The notes below the pieces were generated by a model. That model worked only from the letters and a program-made list of their open reading frames with translations, did no database searches and was not told where the DNA came from. From Bacilli bacterium (GTDB lineage Bacteria > Bacillota_I > Bacilli_A > RFN20 > CAG-826): a stretch of DNA of 61,845 bases. The translations under genes were made by a program, and so were the position numbers. Numbering within the stretch: the first letter of the stretch is position 1; each line of letters begins with the position of its first letter. Shown in pieces: positions 45,313-52,414 of the stretch. The stretch is taken from contig JAFRPF010000028.1 in NCBI GenBank assembly GCA_017429285.1, forward strand, positions 1-61,845, given 5' to 3'.

Positions 45313-45636
45313 ATGGACAGCATGAAAGAACAACGCACAAACAGTAAAAGAGTAAAAGAAATCGCTCGCTTTTATTTCTTTTGTAATCGTCATCTCAAAT
45401 TTATGAAATGCGTCTCTGATAGTCAAAAATCGGAAACTGATTATCAAGCTTATGTCACTAAGGTTATAAAGGCGTATAACAAGCTAGATAGTTTGGAACA
45501 AGTATTTATTAATAATGATTTTTTCTATCAAGCTTACCCAGGTTGGTGGACTAAGTTTTACACAAGAGCGACTTATTATCGGATTAGAAAAAGAAGCGTA
45601 GATCGTTTCCTAGAGGCTTTTGAAAATGAATTTTAG
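45313..45636 (+). CDS. Small basic protein, RinA/MG284-like
   Basis: 107 residues, Shine-Dalgarno GGGAGGT. Helical and basic; the second half (LDSLEQVFINNDFFYQAYPG, WWTKFYTRATYYRIRKRSVD) resembles small MG284/RinA-type proteins seen in Mollicutes relatives and phages, some of which are transcription activators. It overlaps the next gene and therefore leads the pilus-like operon, perhaps as its regulator. Family match is from memory of the WW-x-x-x-YxRxxYYR pattern. Confidence 0.5.
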   Translation: MDSMKEQRTNSKRVKEIARFYFFCNRHLKFMKCVSDSQKSETDYQAYVTKVIKAYNKLDSLEQVFINNDFFYQAYPGWWTKFYTRATYYRIRKRSVDRFLEAFENEF

Positions 45637-46621
45637 TCGTCTAGTCATTTATCTAATACCTACGCTATTGTCTAGCGTGGCACCGTTAAGTCGAGCTTTA
45701 AATCCTGGAATCTCATTTTCTATTAGCACATCAAAATTCGGTCCAGTTAGTCCTGATACAGAGTCGATTACTATTTCAGTAACCGTTACTCCAAGCGCTG
45801 CAAAGTCTCAGATATCGGAAAGACTTTCCGTTGGATATCAGGGTGATAGTTTGACCTACATTATTGATAAGAAATCTCATTCTACACTGAAGAGAGTTCC
45901 TTACAAATTAGATTTTGTGATTCCAACCGCTGATTTCTTTAAAGGGAATGGTAAATATGTTGGCATTTACGGTAAGTTTAACATTTTTGTAGCGGGAGAA
46001 AGCACTTATGAATCTTCTTTTAAACTTAAGCCTTATATCTCAGAAACAATTAAAGTGGATGATTATCGTAATGAGTATTATGTTTCTAAAGATTTAGTGG
46101 GTATTCTTTCAAAAAGCCAAACTGAGTATACAGAAAGGTACAAATTTGATTTATTAGATTACTTTAATGTTGATTCTTATTATCGGCTAAATTTGTTATT
46201 TTCAACAATTCAATATGAATCGAGTTACACCTTTCCAGCGTGTAGCGCAACTTTATTATTTAAAGATTACGATAATTTATTTCCTTATATCGATAAAAAT
46301 AGTGACGGATATATCGAAATCCCTTTAAAAGCCGCACTTATTGGGGGAAATATCTTGTTCACTTATTCAAAAATCATGTATGTCAAACCCGAAACTTTAG
46401 AGATGTCACTTAAGTCTCGCCTCGGTTTTAAAAGCACCAAATATTTCTATCTTCCCATCAATAAAAGAGAACAATTTACTGATTCATCATTCATCTTAAA
46501 TGTGAGTAATTTCGGTTATAACAAAAATAGCTTTACTCATAATTTACGTTATTTAGCAGATCGATCTTTTATTGGTAGTTGTAATAGTAGTGATTATTGT
46601 GTGATTGGAGAAAATGCTTAA
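45626..46621 (+). CDS. Secreted protein of the pilus-like operon
   Basis: 331 residues from ATG 45626; the TTG two codons earlier is less likely. N-terminal signal (MNFSRLVIYLIPTLLSSVAP), then a beta-rich, Tyr/Ser-rich region with no family recognised. A short acidic loop DKNSDGYIE near residue 230 looks like a calcium-binding loop. It overlaps the gene before by 11 bases and shares one base with the gene after. Possible structural subunit, tip or assembly protein. Confidence 0.55.
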   Translation: MNFSRLVIYLIPTLLSSVAPLSRALNPGISFSISTSKFGPVSPDTESITISVTVTPSAAKSQISERLSVGYQGDSLTYIIDKKSHSTLKRVPYKLDFVIPTADFFKGNGKYVGIYGKFNIFVAGESTYESSFKLKPYISETIKVDDYRNEYYVSKDLVGILSKSQTEYTERYKFDLLDYFNVDSYYRLNLLFSTIQYESSYTFPACSATLLFKDYDNLFPYIDKNSDGYIEIPLKAALIGGNILFTYSKIMYVKPETLEMSLKSRLGFKSTKYFYLPINKREQFTDSSFILNVSNFGYNKNSFTHNLRYLADRSFIGSCNSSDYCVIGENA

Positions 46622-47010
46622 TGGGAAATATCTATTTTTGTTTCTTATTCGCTGTTTTCTCTTTCAATTTATTCTTTGTAAATTATAAAGTGATCGGCAT
46701 AAATCGAAGCATTAATAATCTACCTAAGTCTATATTTGAGTCCAGTATTCCTTTGATTCAGGAAACTGATTATGTAAAAGTCTATTTCGATAAAGATTTA
46801 TTAGAGAATAAATTAACCTCTTATTTTGATAAGAACATTAAGAAATACACCGATAAATACACTGTTGAATACTATTACTATTATCAAAAAGATGAATCGA
46901 TGTGTGTGAGTGATGAATGTGATGCGGTAAAAATCACTTTAAAAGCGGATTTGTTTATGTTTATGAAATATACAAAGTCAGCGAAGTTCTACATTCAGGA
47001 CAATCGATAA
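46621..47010 (+). CDS. TadE/minor-pilin-like membrane protein
   Basis: 129 residues from ATG 46621, which overlaps the previous stop by one base. One N-terminal hydrophobic segment (IYFCFLFAVFSFNLFFVNYK) then an extracytoplasmic domain with Tyr-rich strand YTVEYYYYYQKDE and two Cys (SMCVSDECDAV) that could form a disulfide. Shape fits TadE/TadF minor pilins; assignment rests on context and topology. Its stop shares a base with the ATPase gene start. Confidence 0.5.
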   Translation: MGNIYFCFLFAVFSFNLFFVNYKVIGINRSINNLPKSIFESSIPLIQETDYVKVYFDKDLLENKLTSYFDKNIKKYTDKYTVEYYYYYQKDESMCVSDECDAVKITLKADLFMFMKYTKSAKFYIQDNR

Positions 47011-48068
47011 TGGATAAGTTAAAGGCTTTAGAATTTATTGAAAGTTCGTTTTTAAAAGAGCTTTTAGAAAATAAAGACATTACCGATATTTCCTATAATG
47101 GCGAATCTCTTTATTATCTCGATAACAATCAAGGTCGGTGCAAATCCTTGATTCAACTAGATGAACAAGTAGGAAGAGATTTTATAAGACAGATTGCTAA
47201 CTTGAGCGAAAAGCAGTTTTCTTATCAAAGTCCGAAATTAGATGTATCGATTGGAAGATATCGTATCAATGCTTTGCATCCATCCATTCCAAGAAGGAGA
47301 AATGAAAATGTTTTAAATTTTTCTATCCGTTTAGCCTCAAATGATTTGTTGATTAATGATCGGTCTACTTTTCTAAATGCAAAACTCATTTCTTTACTAA
47401 AAGTAATAATTAAGTCTAACAAATCAATTGTCATTGGAGGAATGACGGGTTCAGGAAAAACCGAATTTCAAAAATATTTATTAACGAAATTACCAACTTA
47501 TTCAAGAGTCATCGTTATCGATAATATTTTGGAATTAGATACTGTATCAATAGATAAAGATATCGATTTAAACATTTGGCAAGCTGATGAAAAGAACAAA
47601 GAAGCCACTATTCAAGAACTTGTTAGAAACGCTTTAAGAAGTAACCCCGATTGGTTAATCGTCGCGGAAAGTCGCGGTAAAGAAATGGTGGAAGTTCTTA
47701 ATTCGGCGATGACTGGTCACCCCATTATCACCACATTACATGCAACTAGTTTAAAAACTATGCCAACAAGAATTGCCCGCATGGTGTTAATGAATGAACA
47801 GAAACAAGATATTTCTTTACTGATGTCCGACATCTATTACAATTTCAATTTTTACATCTATTTAAGAAGAGAAATTAATAAAGACGGTAAAGTGAGTCGA
47901 TTTATTGAAGAAGTCGCTCTAATCGACCAAAAAGGCTCTTTTCACCCTCTTTATAAGAAAAAGAAGGATGAAGAAATCTACTTTCAATTAGATAAAGATG
48001 CTTTAAGTCTACTAAATTACGAAGATGAAGAATTATTTAAGCAAACATTTACGAAAGGAGAAAAATGA
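47010..48068 (+). CDS. Tad/VirB11-type secretion ATPase (TadA/CpaF-like)
   Basis: 352 residues. N-terminal domain, then Walker A GGMTGSGKTE near residue 144, an Asp box (VIVIDNILELD), Walker B-like LRSNPDWLIVAESRG, and His box GHPIITTLHATS near 240. In CpaF/TadA the Walker B region reads L-R-x-x-P-D-x-I-x-x-G-E-x-R-G; here the Gly-Glu is AE, so one position differs. Powers pilus assembly at the cytoplasmic face with the two TadB/C-like proteins that follow. Start base overlaps the previous stop; 4-base overlap with the next gene. Confidence 0.85.
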   Translation: MDKLKALEFIESSFLKELLENKDITDISYNGESLYYLDNNQGRCKSLIQLDEQVGRDFIRQIANLSEKQFSYQSPKLDVSIGRYRINALHPSIPRRRNENVLNFSIRLASNDLLINDRSTFLNAKLISLLKVIIKSNKSIVIGGMTGSGKTEFQKYLLTKLPTYSRVIVIDNILELDTVSIDKDIDLNIWQADEKNKEATIQELVRNALRSNPDWLIVAESRGKEMVEVLNSAMTGHPIITTLHATSLKTMPTRIARMVLMNEQKQDISLLMSDIYYNFNFYIYLRREINKDGKVSRFIEEVALIDQKGSFHPLYKKKKDEEIYFQLDKDALSLLNYEDEELFKQTFTKGEK

Positions 48069-48781
48069 TGAATAAGGTTGCTACTTTAGGAATATTTATC
48101 TCATTAATTATCGGTATTACCTGTTTTATTTCTTCCAATAACTGGATTATCGCCTTAGTGATATTTGCTCTAGGTATTATTTATTTCTTCTTTTTAGCTA
48201 GTCCAATGGTGAAGAGATATGTTATTAAAAGTGAACGCTTTCATCAGTGTTATCACTTTATTAACACTTTTATTGTTTCTTTATCAATTAAAGGAACGGT
48301 TAATGCCGCTTATGAATCGACATTAGAAACAATGGGAGAAGACTTTAAAAAGAGTATCGAAAATATTGAGGAATTTTCTTCTTCAGATCGGCTAGATTAT
48401 TTAAATAAATATTTCCGTTTCCATGACTTTTCACTTTTTATTGATTTAATCAAAATCTTTGAAGATCAAGGTGGAGATATTATTGATATGTCTAGCTATT
48501 TACTAGAAGATTTAAAAAATACGGAAGAATATATTTCTACTTCTAGTGCGATAAATCGTAAGAAGATAACGGAATTTGTCATTCTTTGGTTATTATCTCT
48601 TTCAATCATGATTTTTTTACGCTTCGCTTTGTCCTCGTTTTTTATAACGATTAGCAAACAGTTCTTTTATCCTCTTGGAATATTCGCTATTTCATTATTC
48701 TGCTTAGTCAGTGTTCATCTAGCTATTTATAAAATGTGCAAATTAAAAATCAAAGGATGGGATGACCATGAAAAGATTTGA
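48065..48781 (+). CDS. TadB-like platform membrane protein
   Basis: 238 residues, Shine-Dalgarno AAAGGAG. Two N-terminal helices, a cytosolic helical domain (about 65-165; FEDQGGDIIDMSSYLLEDLK recalls the T2SSF pattern G-x-x-x-x-x-L-x-x-x-A), and two C-terminal helices. It is short compared with TadB (about 300). Role: inner-membrane platform for the ATPase. Overlaps the next gene by 20 bases. Confidence 0.65.
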   Translation: MMNKVATLGIFISLIIGITCFISSNNWIIALVIFALGIIYFFFLASPMVKRYVIKSERFHQCYHFINTFIVSLSIKGTVNAAYESTLETMGEDFKKSIENIEEFSSSDRLDYLNKYFRFHDFSLFIDLIKIFEDQGGDIIDMSSYLLEDLKNTEEYISTSSAINRKKITEFVILWLLSLSIMIFLRFALSSFFITISKQFFYPLGIFAISLFCLVSVHLAIYKMCKLKIKGWDDHEKI

Positions 48782-49436
48782 AGAATTATTAACTTTTATC
48801 GGTAAAAACAAAAATAAAGAATATTTAAAGATTGTTATTATCAATATCGTTTCAATCGCTTTATTAGTAACTTTAACTATTTTGTTAAAACAAATAATGG
48901 TGGTATTTATCGGTATTATCGTGATTTTAGTGGTCAATTATTTGATATTTGATTCTTATCTAGCGAGAAAGAAAGAAATATTAAATGAGAGAGAAAATGA
49001 ATTTATCACAATGATTAGTTATATTCAGTTCTTTTTATCTAACTCTTATAACATCTATCAATCTTTTCAAGCAGTATCCGCTTATGCTTCTCCTTGGATG
49101 GAAGAGCAATTACAATCTTTGATTTTAGAAATTGATCACGATAAATCTGTAAAACCATTTTTAAATTTTGCGAATAAGTTTCAAACTCATTCTACGAACA
49201 ACATTATGCTTTCTTTATATCAGATGGTGGATGAAGGAGAAAATTCGTTACACATGATGCAATTTAATAATCTCTTATTACAGTTATCTCGTAATCAGCA
49301 AAAACAACTAATCGATAACAAGGATAGAAGCATGTCATCCTTATCATCTTTGCCTCTTATTGGTGCAGGGGCAATCACCATCTTATTAACTTTTGGCATC
49401 ATTTCAATTATGGGGGAAATGGTTAGTGTCTTATAA
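48762..49436 (+). CDS. TadC-like platform membrane protein
   Basis: 224 residues with AAAGGATGGG as Shine-Dalgarno. Two helices near the N-terminus, cytosolic helical domain with MISYIQFFLSNSYNIYQSFQ and LYQMVDEGENSLHMMQ (T2SSF-like), and a C-terminal helix. With the preceding gene it gives the usual TadB-TadC tandem. The next gene starts inside its 3' end. Confidence 0.6.
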   Translation: MTMKRFEELLTFIGKNKNKEYLKIVIINIVSIALLVTLTILLKQIMVVFIGIIVILVVNYLIFDSYLARKKEILNERENEFITMISYIQFFLSNSYNIYQSFQAVSAYASPWMEEQLQSLILEIDHDKSVKPFLNFANKFQTHSTNNIMLSLYQMVDEGENSLHMMQFNNLLLQLSRNQQKQLIDNKDRSMSSLSSLPLIGAGAITILLTFGIISIMGEMVSVL

Positions 49437-49767
49437 GATAGGTTTCATATTATCAATGATATTTGTTATCACATTTTTCTTATTCGCTTCCGATATGGTA
49501 TCGATTCAATTTATCTATACAGATTTAGACGCTAAATCGGTGACGATATCTGCGCTCATATCTAAAAGAGGGAACATCGATAATAATTTCATCTCTTATT
49601 TGGAAGATAAATACCAGATAGATTTCGTCAGTGCGGATAATTATTCTCCATTGTTTGGTGATGAAGTTACTTATGTAATTGCGAAAGAATATCACCCCAT
49701 TGTCATGGGAGAAAAAGTGATGAATATCTCCATATCCAGAACAACCGTCATCGGTTATTACAATTAG
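49426..49767 (+). CDS. Pseudopilin-like single-pass protein
   Basis: 113 residues from a GTG at 49426 with GGGGGAAA upstream; an in-frame ATG at 49393 would need a longer overlap and lacks a signal-like start. Helix (GFILSMIFVITFFLFASD) at the N-terminus, then a small extracytoplasmic domain. Topology like the 46621 protein, so probably a second minor pilin. It lies 15 bases before the pilin-like gene. Confidence 0.5.
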   Translation: MSYKIGFILSMIFVITFFLFASDMVSIQFIYTDLDAKSVTISALISKRGNIDNNFISYLEDKYQIDFVSADNYSPLFGDEVTYVIAKEYHPIVMGEKVMNISISRTTVIGYYN

Positions 49768-49782
49768 AAAGGAATTATATTT

Positions 49783-49950
49783 ATGTCAGAAATTAAAGGT
49801 CAATTATTAGGAATTATTTTAACAATCTCAATCTTCTTAACCGTTAGCGCCGCTTTAACAGGTGTCTTTGCAACGATGAATAGATCAGTACAAAATCATG
49901 TTGATCAAATTGCAGAAGTCAGCGAAACATCAACTCAAAATAACGGTTAA
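49783..49950 (+). CDS. Flp-pilin-like small protein
   Basis: 55 residues, too short for most gene callers, with Shine-Dalgarno AAAGGAA. MSEIKGQLLGIILTISIFLT: a short charged leader with a Lys-Gly junction and one hydrophobic helix, then a polar helix (FATMNRSVQNHVDQIAEVSE) ending in a Ser/Thr/Asn tail. This is the size and shape of Flp pilins. Being last in an operon with the Tad ATPase and platform proteins supports a major pilin role. No prepilin peptidase gene is in the window. Confidence 0.6.
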   Translation: MSEIKGQLLGIILTISIFLTVSAALTGVFATMNRSVQNHVDQIAEVSETSTQNNG

Positions 49951-49959
49951 TTAATTCTA

Positions 49960-49990
49960 GGGCGGTTCCTTTAAAAGAATCGTCCTTTTC
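49960..49990 (+). terminator. Terminator of the pilus-like operon
   Basis: 9-bp stem GGGCGGTTC/GAATCGTCC with G-T pairs, 8-base loop, TTTTC. Confidence 0.75.
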
Positions 49991-50041
49991 TTAACAAAGT
50001 TAATAAATACATATATAATTACAAAGAAACGAGGTTATCAT

Positions 50042-50266
50042 ATGAACGCTATTGAAACAGTAAAAAGCATCCTAAAAGAAAAAGTTGATATCTCTAACTT
50101 AAAAGAGAGCGATTCCTTATCTTCCTTAGGTTTAGATTCTCTCGATTTAGTGGAAGTTATGCTCGCTATAGAAGACAAACTTTCTATTGAATTTACCAGC
50201 GAAGAAATTGCTAAACTTTCGACTTTAAAAGACGTTGTCAATTTAATTGAAGCGAAAGTCAAATAA
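50042..50266 (+). CDS. acpP: Acyl carrier protein
   Basis: 74 residues with the phosphopantetheine site in LGLDSLDLVEVML (Ser near residue 36) and acidic helices. Carrier of acyl chains in fatty acid and phospholipid synthesis. Shine-Dalgarno CGAGG. Separated from the pilus operon by a terminator. Confidence 0.92.
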   Translation: MNAIETVKSILKEKVDISNLKESDSLSSLGLDSLDLVEVMLAIEDKLSIEFTSEEIAKLSTLKDVVNLIEAKVK

Positions 50267-50326
50267 TTACTTGTTTTAAAAACAGTGGTATGGTAATATC
50301 TTCATTGCGCTATTCTTAACGCTTCC

Positions 50327-50402
50327 GCCTACCTAGCTCAGTCGGTAGAGCTATCGGCTGTTAACCGATCGGTCATAGGTTCGAGTCCTATGGTAGGCGC
50401 CA
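50327..50402 (+). tRNA. tRNA-Asn (anticodon GTT)
   Basis: Acceptor GCCTACC with GGTAGGC, anticodon arm ATCGG-CTGTTAA-CCGAT gives GTT, CCA encoded. TGGTAATAT near 50289 is a plausible extended -10. Confidence 0.95.
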
Positions 50403-50404
50403 CT

Positions 50405-50481
50405 GGCCCATTGGAGAAGTGGCTTAACTCACATGCCTTTCACGCATGCATTCATGGGTTCGAATCCCGTATGGGTCACCA
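50405..50481 (+). tRNA. tRNA-Glu (anticodon TTC)
   Basis: Acceptor GGCCCAT with ATGGGTC, anticodon arm CATGC-CTTTCAC-GCATG gives TTC, T-arm GGGTTCGAATCCC, CCA encoded. Its last four bases (ACCA) are the first bases of a 43-base repeat that recurs at 51881. Confidence 0.95.
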
Positions 50482-50520
50482 CTTAGTTAAATTGGATTGA
50501 TACAAAGTCAATCCTTTTTT
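50478..50520 (+). repeat. Dispersed terminator repeat, copy 2, fused to the tRNA-Glu 3' end
   Basis: ACCACTTAGTTAAATTGG, then the perfect hairpin GGATTGA-TACAAAG-TCAATCC and six or more T. Natural terminator of the tRNA operon. Identical over 43 bases to copy 3 at 51881-51923. Confidence 0.9.
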
Positions 50521-50549
50521 TGTCTTCTTCTGCAAAAAACAATGACAAG

Positions 50550-50570
50550 TTATTACATAATATGTAATAA
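50550..50570. promoter_or_regulatory. 21-base palindrome over the promoter of the 50578 gene
   Basis: TTATTACATA-A-TATGTAATAA, perfect 10-base arms, ending 7 bases before the ATG at 50578 and overlapping the presumed -10 (AATAAT). A likely repressor operator. The XRE protein encoded at 51383 in the same segment is a candidate binder. Confidence 0.55.
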
Positions 50571-50577
50571 TATAAAC

Positions 50578-51075
50578 ATGATACGTAAAATCAATCTTGG
50601 CAATAAAAAAGAGGCAATTAAAGCATTTGAAATCTTCAAAGCAAATGATTATGCTCCTTTTGATATTGAGTTACTTAATTCTCATTTAAAAAATATTAAT
50701 GACAACTTAGATATTAATGTTTTTAGAAAGAGCTCTCTTTTTATTACTAGCAAAACGTTATGGGAATGTATGCAACCATTAGGAGCTAAGGGCAAGCACA
50801 ATTTTCATGGTCTTTCACCAGAAGAGATCTATGACTCTTTGCGCGATTTGCAAAACACTAGATGCATATTAAGTGCGTACGGAACTAGATTTGTTATTGT
50901 GACAAGCATAATTGCTAGCTGTGGAGATCCAATCATCGCAATAGTAGAAACAGGTTCTCCTTTAACCTTAAATCGTAACGCAAACATCAACAAAGTAGTC
51001 ACTTTATATCCTAAGAAAAAGCTAGATAATTACATAAATAATATTCATAAAAGAAAAATAATTATAAAAAAATGA
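50578..51075 (+). CDS. Small PBECR/MuF-C-like putative nuclease-fold protein
   Basis: 165 residues from ATG 50578. Upstream in-frame codons exist but would run through the palindromic promoter. Residues 53-165 follow the pattern of PBECR/MuF C-terminal domains (phage-barnase-EndoU-ColicinE5/D-RelE-like fold): LFITSKTLWECM, GKHNF with a His near 74, LSPEEIYDSLRDL, RFVIVTSI, PIIAIVETG. Such domains act as toxins at the end of phage or polymorphic proteins or as small stand-alone RNases. Start is probably leaderless. A structured RNA and an XRE regulator follow in the same segment. Family assignment is by pattern, not by search. Confidence 0.5.
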   Translation: MIRKINLGNKKEAIKAFEIFKANDYAPFDIELLNSHLKNINDNLDINVFRKSSLFITSKTLWECMQPLGAKGKHNFHGLSPEEIYDSLRDLQNTRCILSAYGTRFVIVTSIIASCGDPIIAIVETGSPLTLNRNANINKVVTLYPKKKLDNYINNIHKRKIIIKK

Positions 51076-51164
51076 ACCGAGGAAGGCTCCATTTGCCAAC
51101 TTGGGTTCACACTTATATTATATATAATTTGCACTTGTTGTCAAAATGAATTTTCAATCTTAGA

Positions 51165-51192
51165 TTGATGTGTGCTGATATATTGATATAAT
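51165..51192 (+). promoter_or_regulatory. Promoter of structured RNA A
   Basis: TTGATG (51165-51170), 16-base spacer, TATAAT (51187-51192). The predicted start (about 51198) falls on the first base pairs of the RNA closing helix. Confidence 0.6.
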
Positions 51193-51196
51193 ATCA

Positions 51197-51319
51197 TTGT
51201 CAAAGGTGGAAAGTCGCTGTGCGACCACGACGCATTTCTTCGGAAATGGATTGACTAGCGATTCAGGATGCAGCGCCTTGATTGACAAATAATAACGTCT
51301 CATTAGAGATGTTTTTTTT
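51197..51319 (+). ncRNA. Structured RNA A, one module of a new RNA family
   Basis: Closing helix TTGTCAA (51197-51203) with TTGACAA (51282-51288). Inside: GTGG/CCAC enclosing TCGC-TGT-GCGA; GACGC/GCGCC (one mismatch); and CATTTC-TTCG-GAAATG. Conserved single-stranded core GCGATTCAGG (51258-51267). A terminator follows, CGTCTC-ATTA-GAGATG with eight T (51296-51319). Homologous to both modules of RNA B, where paired positions change together. Total about 120 bases. It has its own promoter. I know no named RNA family with this pattern. Confidence 0.75.
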
Positions 51320-51382
51320 AGCAACAACGCGTTGCTTGATAACAAAACCAATGGTCATAAAATATAGTTAGAGGTAAGCAAA

Positions 51383-51829
51383 ATGGAAACTAAAGACATA
51401 TTATTAGAATTAAGAACAAAGAATAATTTATCCCAAGAAGAATTGGCAGAAAAAGTGATGGTTACTAGACAAGCCGTATCAAGATGGGAGACGGGTGAAA
51501 CAACTCCTAATACTGAAACATTAAAGTTATTATCTAAACTATTTGATGTATCAATTAATACTCTACTTGGGTCTCCAATGCAACTAGTGTGCCAATGCTG
51601 TGGCATGCCTTTACAAGATTCATTAATGAGTAAAGAAAAAGATGGTTCTTTTAACGAAGATTACTGTCAGTGGTGCTATCACGACGAGAAATTCACTTAC
51701 GACAATATGGATGATTTAATCAACGCATGCATTCCTCATATGGTCGCTCAGGGTTTTCCTGAAGACCAAGCTAGAACTTATATGAGAGGAATGCTTCCAA
51801 ATCTCAAGTATTGGAAAGAAAAACAATAG
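51383..51829 (+). CDS. XRE regulator fused to a putative zinc-ribbon domain
   Basis: 148 residues. N-terminal helix-turn-helix (LSQEELAEKVMVTRQAVSRW, about 15-34), then a zinc-ribbon-like domain with Cys pairs: CQCCGMPL (near 72) and YCQWCYHDEKFT (near 93), followed by a helical tail (ENMDD-like DNMDDLINACIPHMVAQGFP). This XRE plus zinc ribbon arrangement is common in gut Firmicutes. Shine-Dalgarno AGAGGT. It lies in the segment with the PBECR-like ORF and RNA A and ends exactly at the GTGTTCG repeat. Confidence 0.88.
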   Translation: METKDILLELRTKNNLSQEELAEKVMVTRQAVSRWETGETTPNTETLKLLSKLFDVSINTLLGSPMQLVCQCCGMPLQDSLMSKEKDGSFNEDYCQWCYHDEKFTYDNMDDLINACIPHMVAQGFPEDQARTYMRGMLPNLKYWKEKQ

Positions 51830-51876
51830 TGTTCGTCAAATACTTCAAAGTGTTCGGTTGTATCAAAACACTGTAA
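51828..51876 (+). repeat. GTGTTCGG cassette-end repeat, copy 2 of 2
   Basis: Begins in the TAG stop of the XRE gene (AGTGTTCGTC), repeats GTGTTCGG at 51850; 51850-51876 is identical to 27411-27437. AGTGTT/AACACT can pair. Followed after four bases by copy 3 of the terminator repeat. Confidence 0.85.
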
Positions 51877-51880
51877 ACAA

Positions 51881-51923
51881 ACCACTTAGTTAAATTGGAT
51901 TGATACAAAGTCAATCCTTTTTT
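51881..51923 (+). repeat. Dispersed terminator repeat, copy 3
   Basis: 43 bases identical to 50478-50520, including the ACCA that in copy 2 is the tRNA-Glu 3' end. The two copies bracket 1.36 kb like direct-repeat attachment sites. Confidence 0.9.
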
Positions 51924-52019
51924 CTTGCCTTTATTGAACAATTATAGTGATATTATATATTTGATTAAATTCAATGAATTTATAATGACATATATACAAT
52001 AAAATGATATTCTTTTAAT

Positions 52020-52385
52020 ATGCCTAAAAAGAATAAAGAATATGATCAGAACGTAATAGCTGCATTGAAAGCTCTCCCGGTGCCACTTAAAACTTATAAT
52101 GGCAGTGAGGTTCGTTTTGACGTAGACAAAAGAGAAGAAACTATCTTTGAACACATTGCAAACAAAGAACATCATATCCATGTTAAAGATGTTGCTGTTA
52201 TTCCTACGATTTTACGTGATAAAGAATCTTTGAAGAATGATAGGAATGGACGCAAATTTAAAACCTATATAGGAAAAAGAGGAAAGAAAAAAGAAAGATT
52301 GAAGTATTTGAAGATAGTTACTGAAGTAAAAAAGAATAAGAAAGAATCAGTTGTTACGATATATCCAGTCAAAAATAACGATTGA
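52020..52385 (+). CDS. Second small PBECR-like putative nuclease-fold protein
   Basis: 121 residues. The pattern HIANKEHHIHVKDVAVIPTI, LKNDRNGRKFKTYIGKRGKK and KYLKIVTEVKKNKKESVVTI follows PBECR-type domains: a His cluster, an 'IP-x-I-L-x-D-x-x-x-L' turn, basic beta hairpin and a closing Thr strand. It is very basic, as an RNA-binding protein would be. Low sequence similarity to the 50578 product but similar size and the same RNA partner. GATATT ends 8 bases before the ATG with no Shine-Dalgarno. The promoter of RNA B overlaps its stop codon. Confidence 0.5.
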   Translation: MPKKNKEYDQNVIAALKALPVPLKTYNGSEVRFDVDKREETIFEHIANKEHHIHVKDVAVIPTILRDKESLKNDRNGRKFKTYIGKRGKKKERLKYLKIVTEVKKNKKESVVTIYPVKNND

Positions 52386-52410
52386 AAATCGATGTGCATT
52401 CTTATAGAAT
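52382..52410 (+). promoter_or_regulatory. Promoter of structured RNA B
   Basis: TTGAAA (52382-52387), 17-base spacer, TAGAAT (52405-52410). The -35 overlaps the TGA stop of the ORF; the predicted start is at the RNA closing helix (52415-52417). Confidence 0.65.
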
Positions 52411-52414
52411 AATT

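Noticed and set aside
51076-51115. Terminator after the 50578 gene
   Set aside because: TGAACC/GGTTCA can pair around a long loop but no T-run follows.
50478-51923. Integron attC cassette array
   Set aside because: Neither the GTTRRRY core sites nor an IntI-type integrase is visible; the repeats look like terminators and a tRNA end, so only a general cassette hypothesis is kept.
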